From contig JAGKQI010000089.1 of NCBI GenBank assembly GCA_018806915.1, forward strand, positions 1-64,000: DNA of 64,000 nucleotides, given 5' to 3'. This DNA is from Phytophthora colocasiae. Its lineage: Eukaryota > Oomycota > Peronosporomycetes > Peronosporales > Peronosporaceae. Positions within the stretch are counted from its first letter, which is position 1. Each line of letters opens with the position of its first letter. Below the pieces are notes generated by a model. It did not search any database, was not told the DNA's origin, and saw nothing but the letters and a program-made list of their open reading frames with translations. Both the position numbers and the translations under genes were made by a program. Below, in pieces: positions 42,736 through 52,330 of this stretch.

Positions 42736-43087
42736 AAAGGTCCACAGCTGTCCCGCCAATCTTCAACGTGCCGACATCCGCCAGACCCGAGCAGGTGACA
42801 TTGTTGAGGTTCGCTATGTTGCGTGAGCTGTCGACAATGAGAGCTTTGCCTGCAGTGGCCACTCCGGCTGACACAGAGGTGATCGGCGTAAGGTCAACAG
42901 TAGCTCCGCCGATCCTGAGAGAGCCGACGTCCGCTAGGCCCGAGCAGCTAAGACTCAGAACAGTCGCGGTCGAACCAGATCGGATGTAGCGCTGATCTGC
43001 ATTAGCTAAAGTCAGGCTATCTGTGCTTTTGGTGAACAGTGATGTATTGAACACATCAGTAGGACGAATGGCGGGGTACGATGCCAT
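42713..43087 (-). pseudogene. Fibre-like protein with repeated CSGLADVG motif (truncated, 124 aa)
   Basis: ATG at 43087, MASYPAIRPTDVFNTSLFTK. Two copies of a repeat, CSGLADVGSLRIGGATVDL and CSGLADVGTLKIGGTAVDL, are spaced ~50 residues apart with an SRNIANLNNV linker. Such repeats are typical of beta-helical or triple-spiral fibre stalks in phages and PLVs. The gene is cut within the second repeat at ~42735, and the last five residues come from antisense of the neighbouring ORF. It is divergent from the ATPase. The longer upstream frame to 43294 is antisense to the ATPase and is not used. Confidence 0.55.
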
Positions 43088-43129
43088 CCTTATATGAGAG
43101 CGGATATATCTGTAACTCCATATAGAGAG

Positions 43130-43630
43130 ATGATCAACTTCTACCAATACACGAAGAAAGAGCATGTGATAAACCCAAATGTAGCTATTCACGGGATCGA
43201 CGTGCCATTCCGCGCGCTGGCTGCAGCTCCAAGTGGCTCGGGGAAGACCAACGCGCTGTTGAATTTGATTGTCGCTATGAACAAGACGTTCCACGAGATC
43301 ATCGTGTGTGTCAAGTCACGAGACGAGCCGCTGTACGAACATCTCTTCGACAAGCTCGGCAACAAAGCTGTGCTGTTTTTTTAAGACGGAGCGGTGCCTC
43401 CGATCACTAACTACAGCATCAAGGACGAGGAGCGCAACAAGCTCAAGCGGATAGACAAGTACCAGCGGTTCATTATCTTCGACGATCTCATCCTCGACCA
43501 TCAAGCGAACATTCGAGCCAAGGAGTACTACATCAAGGGTCGCAAGCTAGGCTTCTCAATGCTGTACATCGGCCCGTCTCGGCAGATCCCACGGCTCGAA
43601 AACAAGTTCAATCCGCCTGCTCCGCCTACA
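43130..43630 (+). pseudogene. FtsK/HerA-type genome packaging ATPase remnant (PLV/Polinton)
   Basis: MINFYQYTKKEHVINPN followed by AAPSGSGKTNALL (Walker A) and FIIFDDLIL (Walker B). The spacing and the FALAAAP-type start match the packaging ATPases of Polintons, virophages and PLVs, which pump DNA into capsids. The start ATG at 43130 is preferred over 43094, because the upstream ATG lies only 6 bp from the divergent fibre start. One in-frame TAA (43382-43384) interrupts VLFF-stop-DGAVPPITNYSIKDEE, probably GAA to TAA next to a T-run. After YIGPSRQIPR the sequence turns into unrelated PPAPPTRPG, so about the last third of the protein is missing. Confidence 0.75.
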
Positions 43631-43648
43631 CGTCCTGGAACTCCTTGA

Positions 43649-43995
43649 TCTCGCGATCCCGGTCAGTCCGAGCGTTATCATCCAAGCCTGGGGTCGATCG
43701 GCTACATGTTCTTCATCCCGATCCGGTGTCTCACCCCGCGATCCCGACTCCAGCGTAACTTCTTTTCAATTCCACGTAATTTTTAACTCCAAGGATCCGC
43801 GTTCTTCTCCATACTTGCTCCATAGTTCCGATCCCCATTTAACATCTTCGAAATCTCCACACCTTCCTTCCAATCACTCCGGTTTCACATGCATATACAA
43901 GAAAATATAAAATCTCCATATCCGATCCAGATAGACATCCAGATCTGCATCCGCGATCTCGGCGTTGTGACCTGGTCACATCGCCCTCTTCGCGT
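43649..43995. other. Gene-free GATC/CGATC-rich stretch left of element A chromodomain
   Basis: The 3' flank of Gypsy element A (A reads leftward). It shares the GATC-rich style of A but no terminal repeat with the right side was found by eye, so the 3' LTR of A is not identified. Confidence 0.3.
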
Positions 43996-44286
43996 CTATA
44001 CCTCTTCGTGCGACTGCATCACGCCAAACCGATTTCGGTTAGCATGATCACGTAGGAACGCGCTCAATATGGCTCCACAGTTAAGATCAGCTTCGTCAAC
44101 CCAGGTCGGCTCATCATAACCGACCCAGTGCACCAGGAATTCACGATAGATCCGGCCGTAGCGAGTTCGTTTCCACTTCAGCATGTCCGAGATCCGTTCG
44201 ACCTCGTACTCATCGGCATCCAGATCTGGGACTCCAACTGTCCTCCGGAAGGAGGATCTCATCGAAATCGAGCCGATCTGCTTCAT
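43996..44286 (-). pseudogene. Element A chromodomain C-terminus
   Basis: YEVERISDMLKWKRTRYGR and FLVHWVGYDEPTWVDEADL form a chromodomain of the chromovirus type. These target integration to marked chromatin. A frame change near 44270 separates it from the linker, and the aromatic cage residues Y, W and W are present. Confidence 0.75.
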
Positions 44287-44464
44287 CCACCGTCAACTCG
44301 ATCCGCGGTCGATCCGGAAAATTCCGTACCAGCTTTAGCTTAGAAACATGGACCACTGGGAAGATATGGTAGTCGGATCCCGCGATCTCCAGCTTGATCG
44401 TGAATTCATTGAGCTTCTGCAACACGGAACGGGCCGTGCCAAAGGTGAGCGATTCTACGCGCAT
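44210..44464 (-). pseudogene. Element A integrase-chromodomain linker
   Basis: FTIKLEIAGSDYHIFPVVHV and SKLKLV match the GPY/F-type tail found between the integrase core and chromodomain (P-x-V-HVSKLK). It is displaced by one frame from the integrase ORF, which ends at 44406. Confidence 0.65.
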
Positions 44465-45761
44465 ATCCTTCCTTCACACGATCTAGATACAGCCAGACTC
44501 GTGATCCAGCTTCGATCTGATGCGGATCGACATCCTCATTATGCCGATCGGCTCGATCTGCAATCGCCTCTCGTAGCCTAGCGTTGACCTGTTCTCGCGA
44601 CTGCTGGTAGTATCTCTGAACCCGATATCTCCACCGTCTTGGATCGCGATCGTGGCGTCTGGTCGATCCGAATGGGATCGTTGCTTCCAACGTCGATCTC
44701 GGATCCCATCCATGTACCAGGTAATGAGGGGTATCTCCCCGAACCCGATCGTGAGCCGTGTTAATGGCGAACGTCAGTCTCTCCGCGTATTCATACCAGT
44801 CCTTCTGATCGAGATCTTGAACATACATCTTGATCGCCCTAGTCGCCGTTTGTACCATCCGTTCTGCAGTCCCGTTGGCTTGTGGCCGATAGGCCATCGT
44901 CGCCCGTTGTCGCTGCCCCAGGATCTTATTGAACGATCTGAAGAAGTCGGACATGAAACCCGGTTCTCGATCGTGCCTGATCATCTCGCTAGCACCAAAT
45001 CTGCGGAACACGCATTCTTCATAGGATTCCGCGACGGTCTGGGCCGATCGGGAGGAACTGGCCTTCGCGATCACATATCCTGTGAACAGATCTACCCAGA
45101 TCAGTAGTTCGGTGCTGCCTTTATTGGATCTGGGCAGAGAGGGTATGTGATCCATCGCTATGATCTGGAATGGGTATGTCGCTTGCAGATTCCCAGGCGA
45201 CTCGCCCCAGATCGTGGGTCTCTCCTTTCCAGTCTCACAGTCTACACACTCGCCCACGTATCGCTGCACGCTCCGATATAATTCCCTCCAGTGGAAATGA
45301 TCTCGGATTCGCTGATAAGTGCGTCCGATCCCCTGATGTCCCCCTTCCAGAGTCGTATGGTAGTGGTGGAGGACATCCTGCTGTAGCGTTTCTGGAACTA
45401 CGAGTCTCATTAGGCGGTCGCGATCGCCATTCGATCTCGGCCCTGGTGGACAGTAAAATAGCAGATCTTGTTCGTCTACCTCGTATTCGGAGGCGATCTT
45501 GGCGCAGGATCCAGATTCGGCTCGAGTAAGATCCGCGATCTGCCCAGCCAGGTACTTCTTTAGTCCGGCGATCCAGACCTCCTCGTCCTGGGCTCGCCTG
45601 ATCCGATCAACCCGCATCTCCCGGATCAGTTCCTCTCGCAGGACAGCGGCACCAGGTCGCGCTCGGGCTGCACGCGTGGCTACTGCCGACACTTGCACAG
45701 TTCGATCTTCAACCCGAGGGATCAACACCTCATTAAGCCGATTCAGGTGATCAGATCGCAC
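44406..45761 (-). CDS. Element A integrase
   Basis: 451 codons. The zinc-binding HHCC domain is at residues ~132-175 (HHYHTTLEGGHQG ... CVDC). The catalytic D,D,E triad is D204 (AMDHIP), D264 (RHDREPG) and E300 (QANGTAERM). The ORF begins with a GTG that overlaps the end of the pol ORF by 19 bp in the -1 frame, so it is probably expressed as part of the polyprotein through a frameshift or is displaced by an indel. No ATG precedes the HHCC domain. Confidence 0.85.
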   Translation of the reverse strand: MRSDHLNRLNEVLIPRVEDRTVQVSAVATRAARARPGAAVLREELIREMRVDRIRRAQDEEVWIAGLKKYLAGQIADLTRAESGSCAKIASEYEVDEQDLLFYCPPGPRSNGDRDRLMRLVVPETLQQDVLHHYHTTLEGGHQGIGRTYQRIRDHFHWRELYRSVQRYVGECVDCETGKERPTIWGESPGNLQATYPFQIIAMDHIPSLPRSNKGSTELLIWVDLFTGYVIAKASSSRSAQTVAESYEECVFRRFGASEMIRHDREPGFMSDFFRSFNKILGQRQRATMAYRPQANGTAERMVQTATRAIKMYVQDLDQKDWYEYAERLTFAINTAHDRVRGDTPHYLVHGWDPRSTLEATIPFGSTRRHDRDPRRWRYRVQRYYQQSREQVNARLREAIADRADRHNEDVDPHQIEAGSRVWLYLDRVKEGYARRIAHLWHGPFRVAEAQ

Positions 45762-48700
45762 CGATCCGTCTCATCGTGGACTTCGATCCCGCCTCCTCGC
45801 TGCAGCGCGGCACTCGCCAAGCTATCTGCACTCCCATTCCAGTCTCTCTTCACATGGACCAGCTCATGATCTCCCCAATTCCGCAAGTGATCTAGCACCT
45901 TCTGTTTCAGTAACGTCAATCCTGGCGCCTTACAGTCGATCTCGCCCCGAACTTGTCGGATCACCAGGTTCGAATCGCCACAAACGACCAAACGGCGGCG
46001 TTCTAACTGAGCGATCATGCTAAGACCTAGCAAGAGTCCACGGTATTCCGCTTCGTTGACAGTAAGGCTTTCAGCATAATCCGATCTAGCCTTGATCACT
46101 TTCCACTCCGGTAAACTCCACACGATCGCGCTGAAGGCACCTCCCCCTCGTTTCACGCGTGCCGATCCGTCGAAACTTATAACCCATAGCTCCTCATCTG
46201 AGTCTACGGTAGGGATCGGCATCTGAATCCGACGTTTTGGCTCCTTTCGTGGCGCGATCGTGATCAGAGCTTCGTCGATCACCGATCTGGGTGTTATACT
46301 AGCTGCGATCGCCCCCAGTATTTCATCCTCTCCCTTCGAACACTTCGTGATCTCGAGCGTCCATGGGGATAGAAGTGCAGACCATTGTCCTAGACGCCCT
46401 TGGAGGCCGGCAGACCTGAACAGCCAGGCAAGCGTGGAGTGTCGAGTTAGGACCTTGATCCGGCGTCCCACCAGCAGGGTGTAGTGTAGATCCAAGATCC
46501 GAAGTAGAGCCAACACCTCCTTTTCGGCAACATTATAATTCAACTCGTTCGTCTTCAAAGTCCGGCTGGCAAACGCGACTGGGTGGTAGATCTGGTCGTG
46601 TTCCTGCATCAGTGCGGCGGAAATCGCCCAGTCACTAGCATACACAATCACCACGGGCAATTTCGCCATGTCGAAGTGACGGAGGATCGGGGTCAACGCG
46701 ATCTTGGCTTTCAAGGCTGTAAACGCTCTGTATGCTCTACCCCACCTCTCGTCGCCAGGTTTTAGGCCCAGATTGACTTCGATCTCGCTTGAACAGGGGG
46801 AAGGCATCGCCCCCAAGTCGGAATCCGGTGTACTATCCCCTTTTTGAGTCGAGGTGTCTGGTGATCCATCCCGGTTCGACTTAAGTGCATCGAGATCTCG
46901 AGTGATCGGGTCCGTTCCATCCATGATCTTTAGTAGATCTGGTCGCTTCTTCAGTTCTGCGAACTCCACCTCACGTAGTTCATATAGGACCGATGCATAG
47001 ATCGCGTAATCCTCGATGAACCGACTATAGTAATTCAAACTTCCAAGGAACGATTGCATGGATCGGAGTGATCCAGGGAATGGTAGATCCGTCAGAGACT
47101 TCAGGTCTTTCGGGTTCGCCTCTAATCCGTCGATCGACACTTTGTGTCCGAGATATTCCACCTTATCCATGCCCCAGAATCTCTTTGCCACAGTGATCGA
47201 GAGATTCCACTTATCACAGGCCTCCAATAGGTCTTCCACCCGATCGCACATCTGATCCCATGATCCAGCCGTGATCCAGATATCGTCGATGTATGATCTC
47301 CGACCTAGAACCGATGGGCGACCAGGATCCTCCGGGATCCCTGATTCAAACACATCTGCAGAGTCTTCCGTATTCCCTGACCGGGAGATCTTCAAAAATC
47401 CATATAGAGCGTTGTCCACAAGACGTTGATAGATCTGAGGGGCATTCTTCAGCCCGAACGGCATACGATTCCACTCGAAAAGGCCAAATGGAGTGATGAA
47501 AGCTGAGATCGCGCGAGCTCGATCGGTCATTGATACGACCCAGAATCCCCCACTCGCCATGTCTAATGAACAGTACCACAGAACCTTGTCAAGATCTTCT
47601 AACAGGTCATTGATCAGAGGCATCGGGTAGATCATCAGCCTTGTGAGACCGTTCACCAGCCGATAATCGATACATAGTCGGATGTCTACACCGTTCTTCT
47701 TGATGATCACCACGATCGGAGATGCCCATGGCGATGTCGATGGCCGAATGATCTTGGCAGCTAGGAGTCCTTTGATAAGATCTGATACTTTCTCGCGAAA
47801 CTGTGGCGCCACCTTTCGGACTCGTTGTGCGATCGGCTTTGCATCACCCACGTCGATATCGCATATAACACCCTTGGCCGCTGGAGGAAGTGCGTTTCCC
47901 TTTCCGATCAGGAGATGTCGCTTCTTCCAAATAATCTGTCGAAGTTTCTCGATCTCCTCAGGGGTAGCCGATGCCGGATTCCCTACTTGCAGATCTTCAA
48001 TCCTTACTTCTTCAGTGGTGGAGATCTGGATTTCTGGTACTACTGCGAGATTATCGGCTAGATCTTCGGCCGAAAAATCGCCGCTTTCGTGTAAGTGGGT
48101 CCGATCGGCGTTCTCGATCCCTTCCGGAGATGTCGGATCGGGTTCGTTCGTCGATGGATCACGGAGTTTATCGTCCTTGGCCGTCAGGATCGGGGTGTCC
48201 TCAACCGTGGGGCCGGCGTCAGCGTCGGATACATGTTTGATCTCGATTTGAAAATCTGGTTTTCCTGTTTTTACCTCGATCTCTTCTTCGCATGTCCGAT
48301 CTGTTCGATCTGGGGCCTGATCTGGCAAGCTCTCATTCGTCTCAGTCTCACCGCCCCCAGCTTCGCCACTCGGGGTCTTGTCGGAACTGATCGTAATCGT
48401 TGGGGTGTCCATGGGATCCTGTTTGGGTTCGAGGAAAGTGACGTTGACTTCGGCTGCGTCGGTTGATGGTGATCGAGATTCCAATGTCGATATCGGTGCA
48501 GGATCAAGATCGGTCTTGGCCGTCCCACCTCGACGGAGTATAGATCGCGGCGTAACGTAGATCGGCCGTTCGACCGACGGCAAGGGGATCTCCACGGTTT
48601 CTTGAGGTTCCGGTCTTGCGTCCACAGTCGCTTCTAGAGCTAGATTCTGCCACTCCATGTAGCGCCGGGATCCGACCGACACAAACCCGGGTGATCGGGG

Positions 48701-49396
48701 CACTTTTTCTTGATCAAGTACCATTCCGACATGTAATCTGTGATCCAATCGTAAAATCTTCTCGCTCAAATTCGTGATCACCAAGTACCGATTTCGACCG
48801 GGTCCATCTACCACAGTAGGTACCCATCGGTCGCCTCTGGTCACCCACAATTTCTCCGTCGCCGATAATTTCACTCTCGATGCAGTCTCTTCAGATCCCC
48901 CAACTGGGATATGTAGATCTTCCTCTAATTTCACCGATCTCACCTTCTCCCCGTATAATCTCTTGCGACCACTAAGCGGGATCCCCACTTCGTTAGGTAA
49001 GCACATCGACCCCTTCGCTAGATCCATCCGGACCCCAGCCGGGATCATGAAATCCATACCTAAGATGGCGTCTTGTCCGGATAGATCCCCGATCCAAATA
49101 TCGAAAAAGTATACCAAGTATCCCGCAAGCGTGATCTTGATCCTCATTCTCCCTTCGGTGGTGTACACGTTATCCCCGATCCCGACACACTCCTGTCTCT
49201 GACTAGTGTCAAAGTGGCACCCAACCTTACGAGCAAAGGCGGTATCCAAGATGGATACCTCGGCGCCAGTGTCCAGGAGCAAGATCGCTCTTTCATGATT
49301 GATCTTGCCTGAGATCTTGGCTTGGCGGAACCATTTTCCTGGTGCGTGGTATTTCCAGTACCCCCTGGACTCTCCTTCCTTGAGATCCAAAGCCAC
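45743..49396 (-). CDS. Element A pol: protease, RT, RNase H, archaeal-type RNase H (1217 aa)
   Basis: An uninterrupted ORF starting at ATG 49396. The aspartic protease has LLLDTGAEVSIL (D42). A Ser/Thr/Asp/Glu-rich linker of ~250 residues follows. RT lies at ~540-760, with PWASPIVVIIKK, FGLKNAPQIYQ and the catalytic YIDDIW. The RNase H at ~905-1010 reads VYASDWAISAAL and VLTRHSTL: the usual catalytic Asp of DAS and of TDH are Tyr and Arg. A second RNase H follows at ~1070-1200, with FDGSARVKRGGG, NEAEYRGLLLG, CGDSNL and NGSADSLA. All four acidic residues of an archaeal-type RNase HI are present there. Extra archaeal-type RNase H domains are known in plant Tat and some oomycete Gypsy elements. 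The inference is that the second domain has taken over. Confidence 0.9.
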   Translation of the reverse strand: MALDLKEGESRGYWKYHAPGKWFRQAKISGKINHERAILLLDTGAEVSILDTAFARKVGCHFDTSQRQECVGIGDNVYTTEGRMRIKITLAGYLVYFFDIWIGDLSGQDAILGMDFMIPAGVRMDLAKGSMCLPNEVGIPLSGRKRLYGEKVRSVKLEEDLHIPVGGSEETASRVKLSATEKLWVTRGDRWVPTVVDGPGRNRYLVITNLSEKILRLDHRLHVGMVLDQEKVPRSPGFVSVGSRRYMEWQNLALEATVDARPEPQETVEIPLPSVERPIYVTPRSILRRGGTAKTDLDPAPISTLESRSPSTDAAEVNVTFLEPKQDPMDTPTITISSDKTPSGEAGGGETETNESLPDQAPDRTDRTCEEEIEVKTGKPDFQIEIKHVSDADAGPTVEDTPILTAKDDKLRDPSTNEPDPTSPEGIENADRTHLHESGDFSAEDLADNLAVVPEIQISTTEEVRIEDLQVGNPASATPEEIEKLRQIIWKKRHLLIGKGNALPPAAKGVICDIDVGDAKPIAQRVRKVAPQFREKVSDLIKGLLAAKIIRPSTSPWASPIVVIIKKNGVDIRLCIDYRLVNGLTRLMIYPMPLINDLLEDLDKVLWYCSLDMASGGFWVVSMTDRARAISAFITPFGLFEWNRMPFGLKNAPQIYQRLVDNALYGFLKISRSGNTEDSADVFESGIPEDPGRPSVLGRRSYIDDIWITAGSWDQMCDRVEDLLEACDKWNLSITVAKRFWGMDKVEYLGHKVSIDGLEANPKDLKSLTDLPFPGSLRSMQSFLGSLNYYSRFIEDYAIYASVLYELREVEFAELKKRPDLLKIMDGTDPITRDLDALKSNRDGSPDTSTQKGDSTPDSDLGAMPSPCSSEIEVNLGLKPGDERWGRAYRAFTALKAKIALTPILRHFDMAKLPVVIVYASDWAISAALMQEHDQIYHPVAFASRTLKTNELNYNVAEKEVLALLRILDLHYTLLVGRRIKVLTRHSTLAWLFRSAGLQGRLGQWSALLSPWTLEITKCSKGEDEILGAIAASITPRSVIDEALITIAPRKEPKRRIQMPIPTVDSDEELWVISFDGSARVKRGGGAFSAIVWSLPEWKVIKARSDYAESLTVNEAEYRGLLLGLSMIAQLERRRLVVCGDSNLVIRQVRGEIDCKAPGLTLLKQKVLDHLRNWGDHELVHVKRDWNGSADSLASAALQRGGGIEVHDETDRCDLIT

Positions 49397-49425
49397 TTCC
49401 GCACCAGATCGAGAGAACTCATACG

Positions 49426-49430
49426 AATGC
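49426..49430. repeat. Target-site duplication AATGC (left)
   Basis: Five bases identical to 57349-57353. Removing B and one copy restores continuous element A. Confidence 0.9.
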
Positions 49431-49890
49431 TGTAATGGGTCTACCTAGACCTATTAGGTGGCGTACACGTGCGCTTACGTGTATGAGGAAGCGTGCAATT
49501 AGAATAGACTTAATTTAAGTATACTTATTTAAATAAGTATAATTAAATCAAATATAACTAAATTAAACTGCAAATTACCGTAAAATGAGAACTGTTATTG
49601 AATTTGGCTTAAGCCAATTATGGACCTCCTAAAACTGTTTGTTATCTATTTCTAAAGGGTCTGCCAACGTGTGGTTGGCAGAAACTCTGCTCAGTGATTG
49701 GTAGAAATCCGTTACTTTCTACCAATAATATGCACAAATGCACACGAACCATCCAATAATGTGGTTTGCCCATGTATCCTTTGGTGTGTACAGCACACCA
49801 AGGTCTGAGGCCCATTTCCAACCTCTAACAGTTATCCTAACTGTTAGAGTTACAAGTGGGACAACCACTTGTACGTGTAACCCCGTTACA
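49431..49890 (-). repeat. Element B 3' LTR
   Basis: 460 bp, differing from the 5' LTR at roughly ten positions (e.g. near 49598, 49612, 49764, 49779, 49860). It contains hairpins with arms 49660-49667/49675-49682, 49697-49707/49716-49726, 49781-49788/49794-49801, 49823-49833/49839-49849 and 49851-49859/49865-49873. Confidence 0.95.
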
Positions 49891-49904
49891 CCATCCCCTC
49901 GTTA
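49891..49904 (-). other. Element B polypurine tract
   Basis: On the coding strand GAGGGGATGG directly precedes the 3' LTR, the expected place for plus-strand priming. Confidence 0.7.
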
Positions 49905-50600
49905 AGATTCGACGTATCGGTCTCGATACGTCAATCAACAGAACTTGACAAGACCGTCAAGTTCCCGAGAGAAATCCGAGTTCATTTCGCAATTGACTCG
50001 CCAACGCCCACGTCTCCGTCCGCTTCTGCGGACGCGCAGCCCACCTGCTGCCTCTGCAGCAGGAACAACGACCTTAGCAGTGCCCACTAGCACTGCTGCT
50101 TCCAGCGGTCCGACAGAGAAGCTCTCTGTCACGTACCATGCTCTCCACAAGGAGAAGCATGAGAAGAAGAAGAAATCTTCTCTCTAGCAGAGATTAAGAA
50201 TCCTGCTGTCCCTCTCAAAGAACTCTTTGGAGAGGACTATGAAGACATCCTCGACTACGACGACGATGTCGAGGAGGGGAGAGCTTGATGCCAAGGCTCG
50301 CTCCCGTGTCTTCGTCCGAAGACACGTCAGACTCCACCTGTAGGATCTCGACGACCTCGTGTTGAGGTCTCAGGTGTGAGCGCCTCCATGATCAGTCCAT
50401 GGAAGCGGGGATCCCATGTGCCGTTCCCTTTGGCACACCCTGCCCGTGTTGCCAACCCTTGGCAACACGTCTCTCAGAAAGTGATCTCTGGGGTACACGC
50501 TTGTCCGTGTACCCGATCACATCAAGGAGCTTCGTGGTCGTCTCTGAGCCACGCGGAGCTCCGAGTGCTGTGGCTGACCGCAGCACTCCTCGTGCAGGGC
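49905..50600 (-). other. Element B 3' untranslated region, hairpin-rich
   Basis: Lies between the chromodomain stop and the polypurine tract. Perfect inverted repeats follow one another, e.g. 49911-49919/49924-49932, 49941-49949/49956-49964, and GTGTCTTCG/CGAAGACAC near 50310. Open frames on either strand here look like by-products of the symmetry. Confidence 0.6.
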
Positions 50601-50804
50601 TTACCCCTGCAAGTTATGGTGGGCTTCGTACGCCCTCACCATTTCCGGAACGTCCTCCATCAGGACGTTCCGCGGCTCCCATGTATCTCGATGGGGAGGA
50701 AATCTTCTCCAACGAATACGAAAACGAACCCCTTGAGAGTTCGTTCTCTTATGAGCCACGATCCGCTCAACAATCCAGCGGATCGCTCCACGCGCGTCGC
50801 GCAA
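50601..50804 (-). pseudogene. Element B chromodomain
   Basis: WIVERIVAHKRTNSQGVRFR and FPPHRDTWEPRNVLMED form a chromodomain. The third plus-strand copy has the conserved RWRGFPP, where B has RWRRFPP. It is out of frame with the upstream linker. Confidence 0.75.
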
Positions 50805-51150
50805 CGGCGGCGGACGGGTGGGTACACTCCCTCCGCATTGCCAACGCTATGACCATGACGATCGTGCCCTGCACGATCGAGTTGCTGCGCTGGATCAGAC
50901 ACAGAGCGCTGAGATAGCGGCTCTGAAGCAGGAGGTTCGTGTCCTCCGTGCTGGGGTCTGCGAGGCAGCTCAGACTGCCACCTCTCGTCCGGTCTTGGGA
51001 CGAGAGTGAACCGGTTGGTCGACCATGACGACGGTCTTGAGAAGGCCTTCCAGGCCTTTCGCACTCCTCAGTCGGACTATAAACCCTAGGTAGTCCGTGC
51101 TGCACGTACAACTTCAACCGCCCGACGTAGAAGGTCGGGTGGAGCCTCAT
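50767..51150 (-). pseudogene. Element B integrase tail and linker
   Basis: RLHPTFYVGRLKLYV is the H-x-x-F-x-V-x-x-L-K motif typical of the integrase tail, followed by a Pro/Arg/Ser-rich linker to the chromodomain. One frame shift separates it from the preceding part near 51170. Confidence 0.65.
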
Positions 51151-51194
51151 GCTGGACGGTATGTCCAGCCGGTATTGCAGTTAAGCCGTGCCGT

Positions 51195-51764
51195 TCAAGT
51201 ACTTTGAACGGCCCAATCGAATCTTGGAGCAAGCTTGCTTGCTCCAAAGTCAGACACTGCATGTTCAGGTAGGTTTTGTGTAGCTAACAAAACTAATGAA
51301 CCCTTTTCGAATTCATTTGTGTTGCCCCTAGCAACATTATCAGCGTTCAGCTTCTGTCGATCGACAGAAGCTGCGATAGCATCCTGGACAAACCGTATGA
51401 CGGCTTGTCTTCGCTGGACAAAGTCTAGCGCACTCGAGCTGACTCCTATCAGCTTGTCGCCTTTGTCAGCAGCACGCCCTGCCTGCTCGCTATCTTCTCT
51501 CATGTCTGTGCCCGGCACAGACATCGCGCGCTCGTTCCTGCTCGAACGAGACGTCGCACGCGTCACCGCAGCTGATAGTGTGCTGCTATCAGTTGCATTC
51601 TGCGGTTGTTCGGACGCAACCGTAGATCCTCCCCCACTTAATGAGGAAGCTACCCCGCCGAGCATGCTCGGCAATCGTGGATGCCTCAAGGCATTCACGT
51701 AGAACGGTGTATGCCCTGTCGAGGCATGCACCGAGTTGTTGATGGCAAACTCTACCATCGGCAA
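51195..51764 (-). pseudogene. Element B integrase C-terminal part
   Basis: MPMVEFAINNSVHASTGHTP is the end of the integrase catalytic core, followed by a low-complexity insert and the NEFEKGSLVLLATQNLP tail. It is shifted out of frame just after LAPRF. Confidence 0.7.
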
Positions 51765-51802
51765 GCACTCGCTCCAATGCGGGAACGAGTGAGCGTAGCT
51801 CT

Positions 51803-52330
51803 TCAGCGTGTCACCCAGTACGCGGTTGACACGTTCGGTCTGTCCGTCTGCGGATGATCCGCAGTCGACATTGACAATTGTGAACCAAGAAGTGTAAACA
51901 CTTCTTGCCAGAACCGCGCTGTGAAGCGTGGATCACGGTCCGACACAATGTCGAGCGGCATGCCATGGTGTTTGAGCACCATGTCAACAAACAGTCGCGC
52001 AGTCTGCGCGGCTGTAACAGTAGCCGGGACGGCAGCAAGATGAACCATCTTGCTGAATCTGTCCACAAAGACAACGATGCCCGTCCTCCGCTTGCTGTCA
52101 GGCGGAAGACCGAAGACAAAGTCCATGGACATGGACTGCCAACACTTCCGACGGAGCTCGGTAGTGATTGAAGAGGAGCCTGCGAGAACTGCGCAGGCTT
52201 CACGCGTTGACAAACCTCGCAAGCACGGACGTACTTGCGCACCCACTCTGTACCTGGTGGTGCCAGTAGAAGTCACGCGTGAGAAGAGTGTATGTCTTCT
52301 CACGACCCGGATGCCCTGCCGTGGGGGCAT
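51803..52330 (-). pseudogene. Element B integrase core
   Basis: MDFVFGLPPDSKRR (first Asp) and IVSDRDPRFTARFWQ (second Asp) are intact. At 51845-51850 a GGAC repeat unit is missing, so the DGQTERVNR segment with the catalytic Glu is read in another frame. The zinc-binding YHDAPTAGHPG and CEVC lie upstream, in the end of the RT ORF and the 51811-52242 frame. Confidence 0.75.

Noticed and set aside
42713..43294. 193-aa minus-strand ORF including residues upstream of MASYPAIRP
   Set aside because: The part above 43087 is antisense of the ATPase N-terminus. The fibre repeats start after the ATG at 43087.
43649..43995. 3' LTR of element A
   Set aside because: No TG...CA-bounded match to the right side (59929-61134) could be found by eye.
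47682..48251. 189-aa plus-strand ORF and similar frames opposite element A pol
   Set aside because: They are antisense to the protease-RT linker and RT core, which have clear motifs.
50376..51009. Plus-strand ORFs opposite the chromodomain and 3' region of element B (e.g. 158 and 172 aa)
   Set aside because: Hairpin symmetry makes both strands similar and stop-poor. The minus frame carries the chromodomain motifs.
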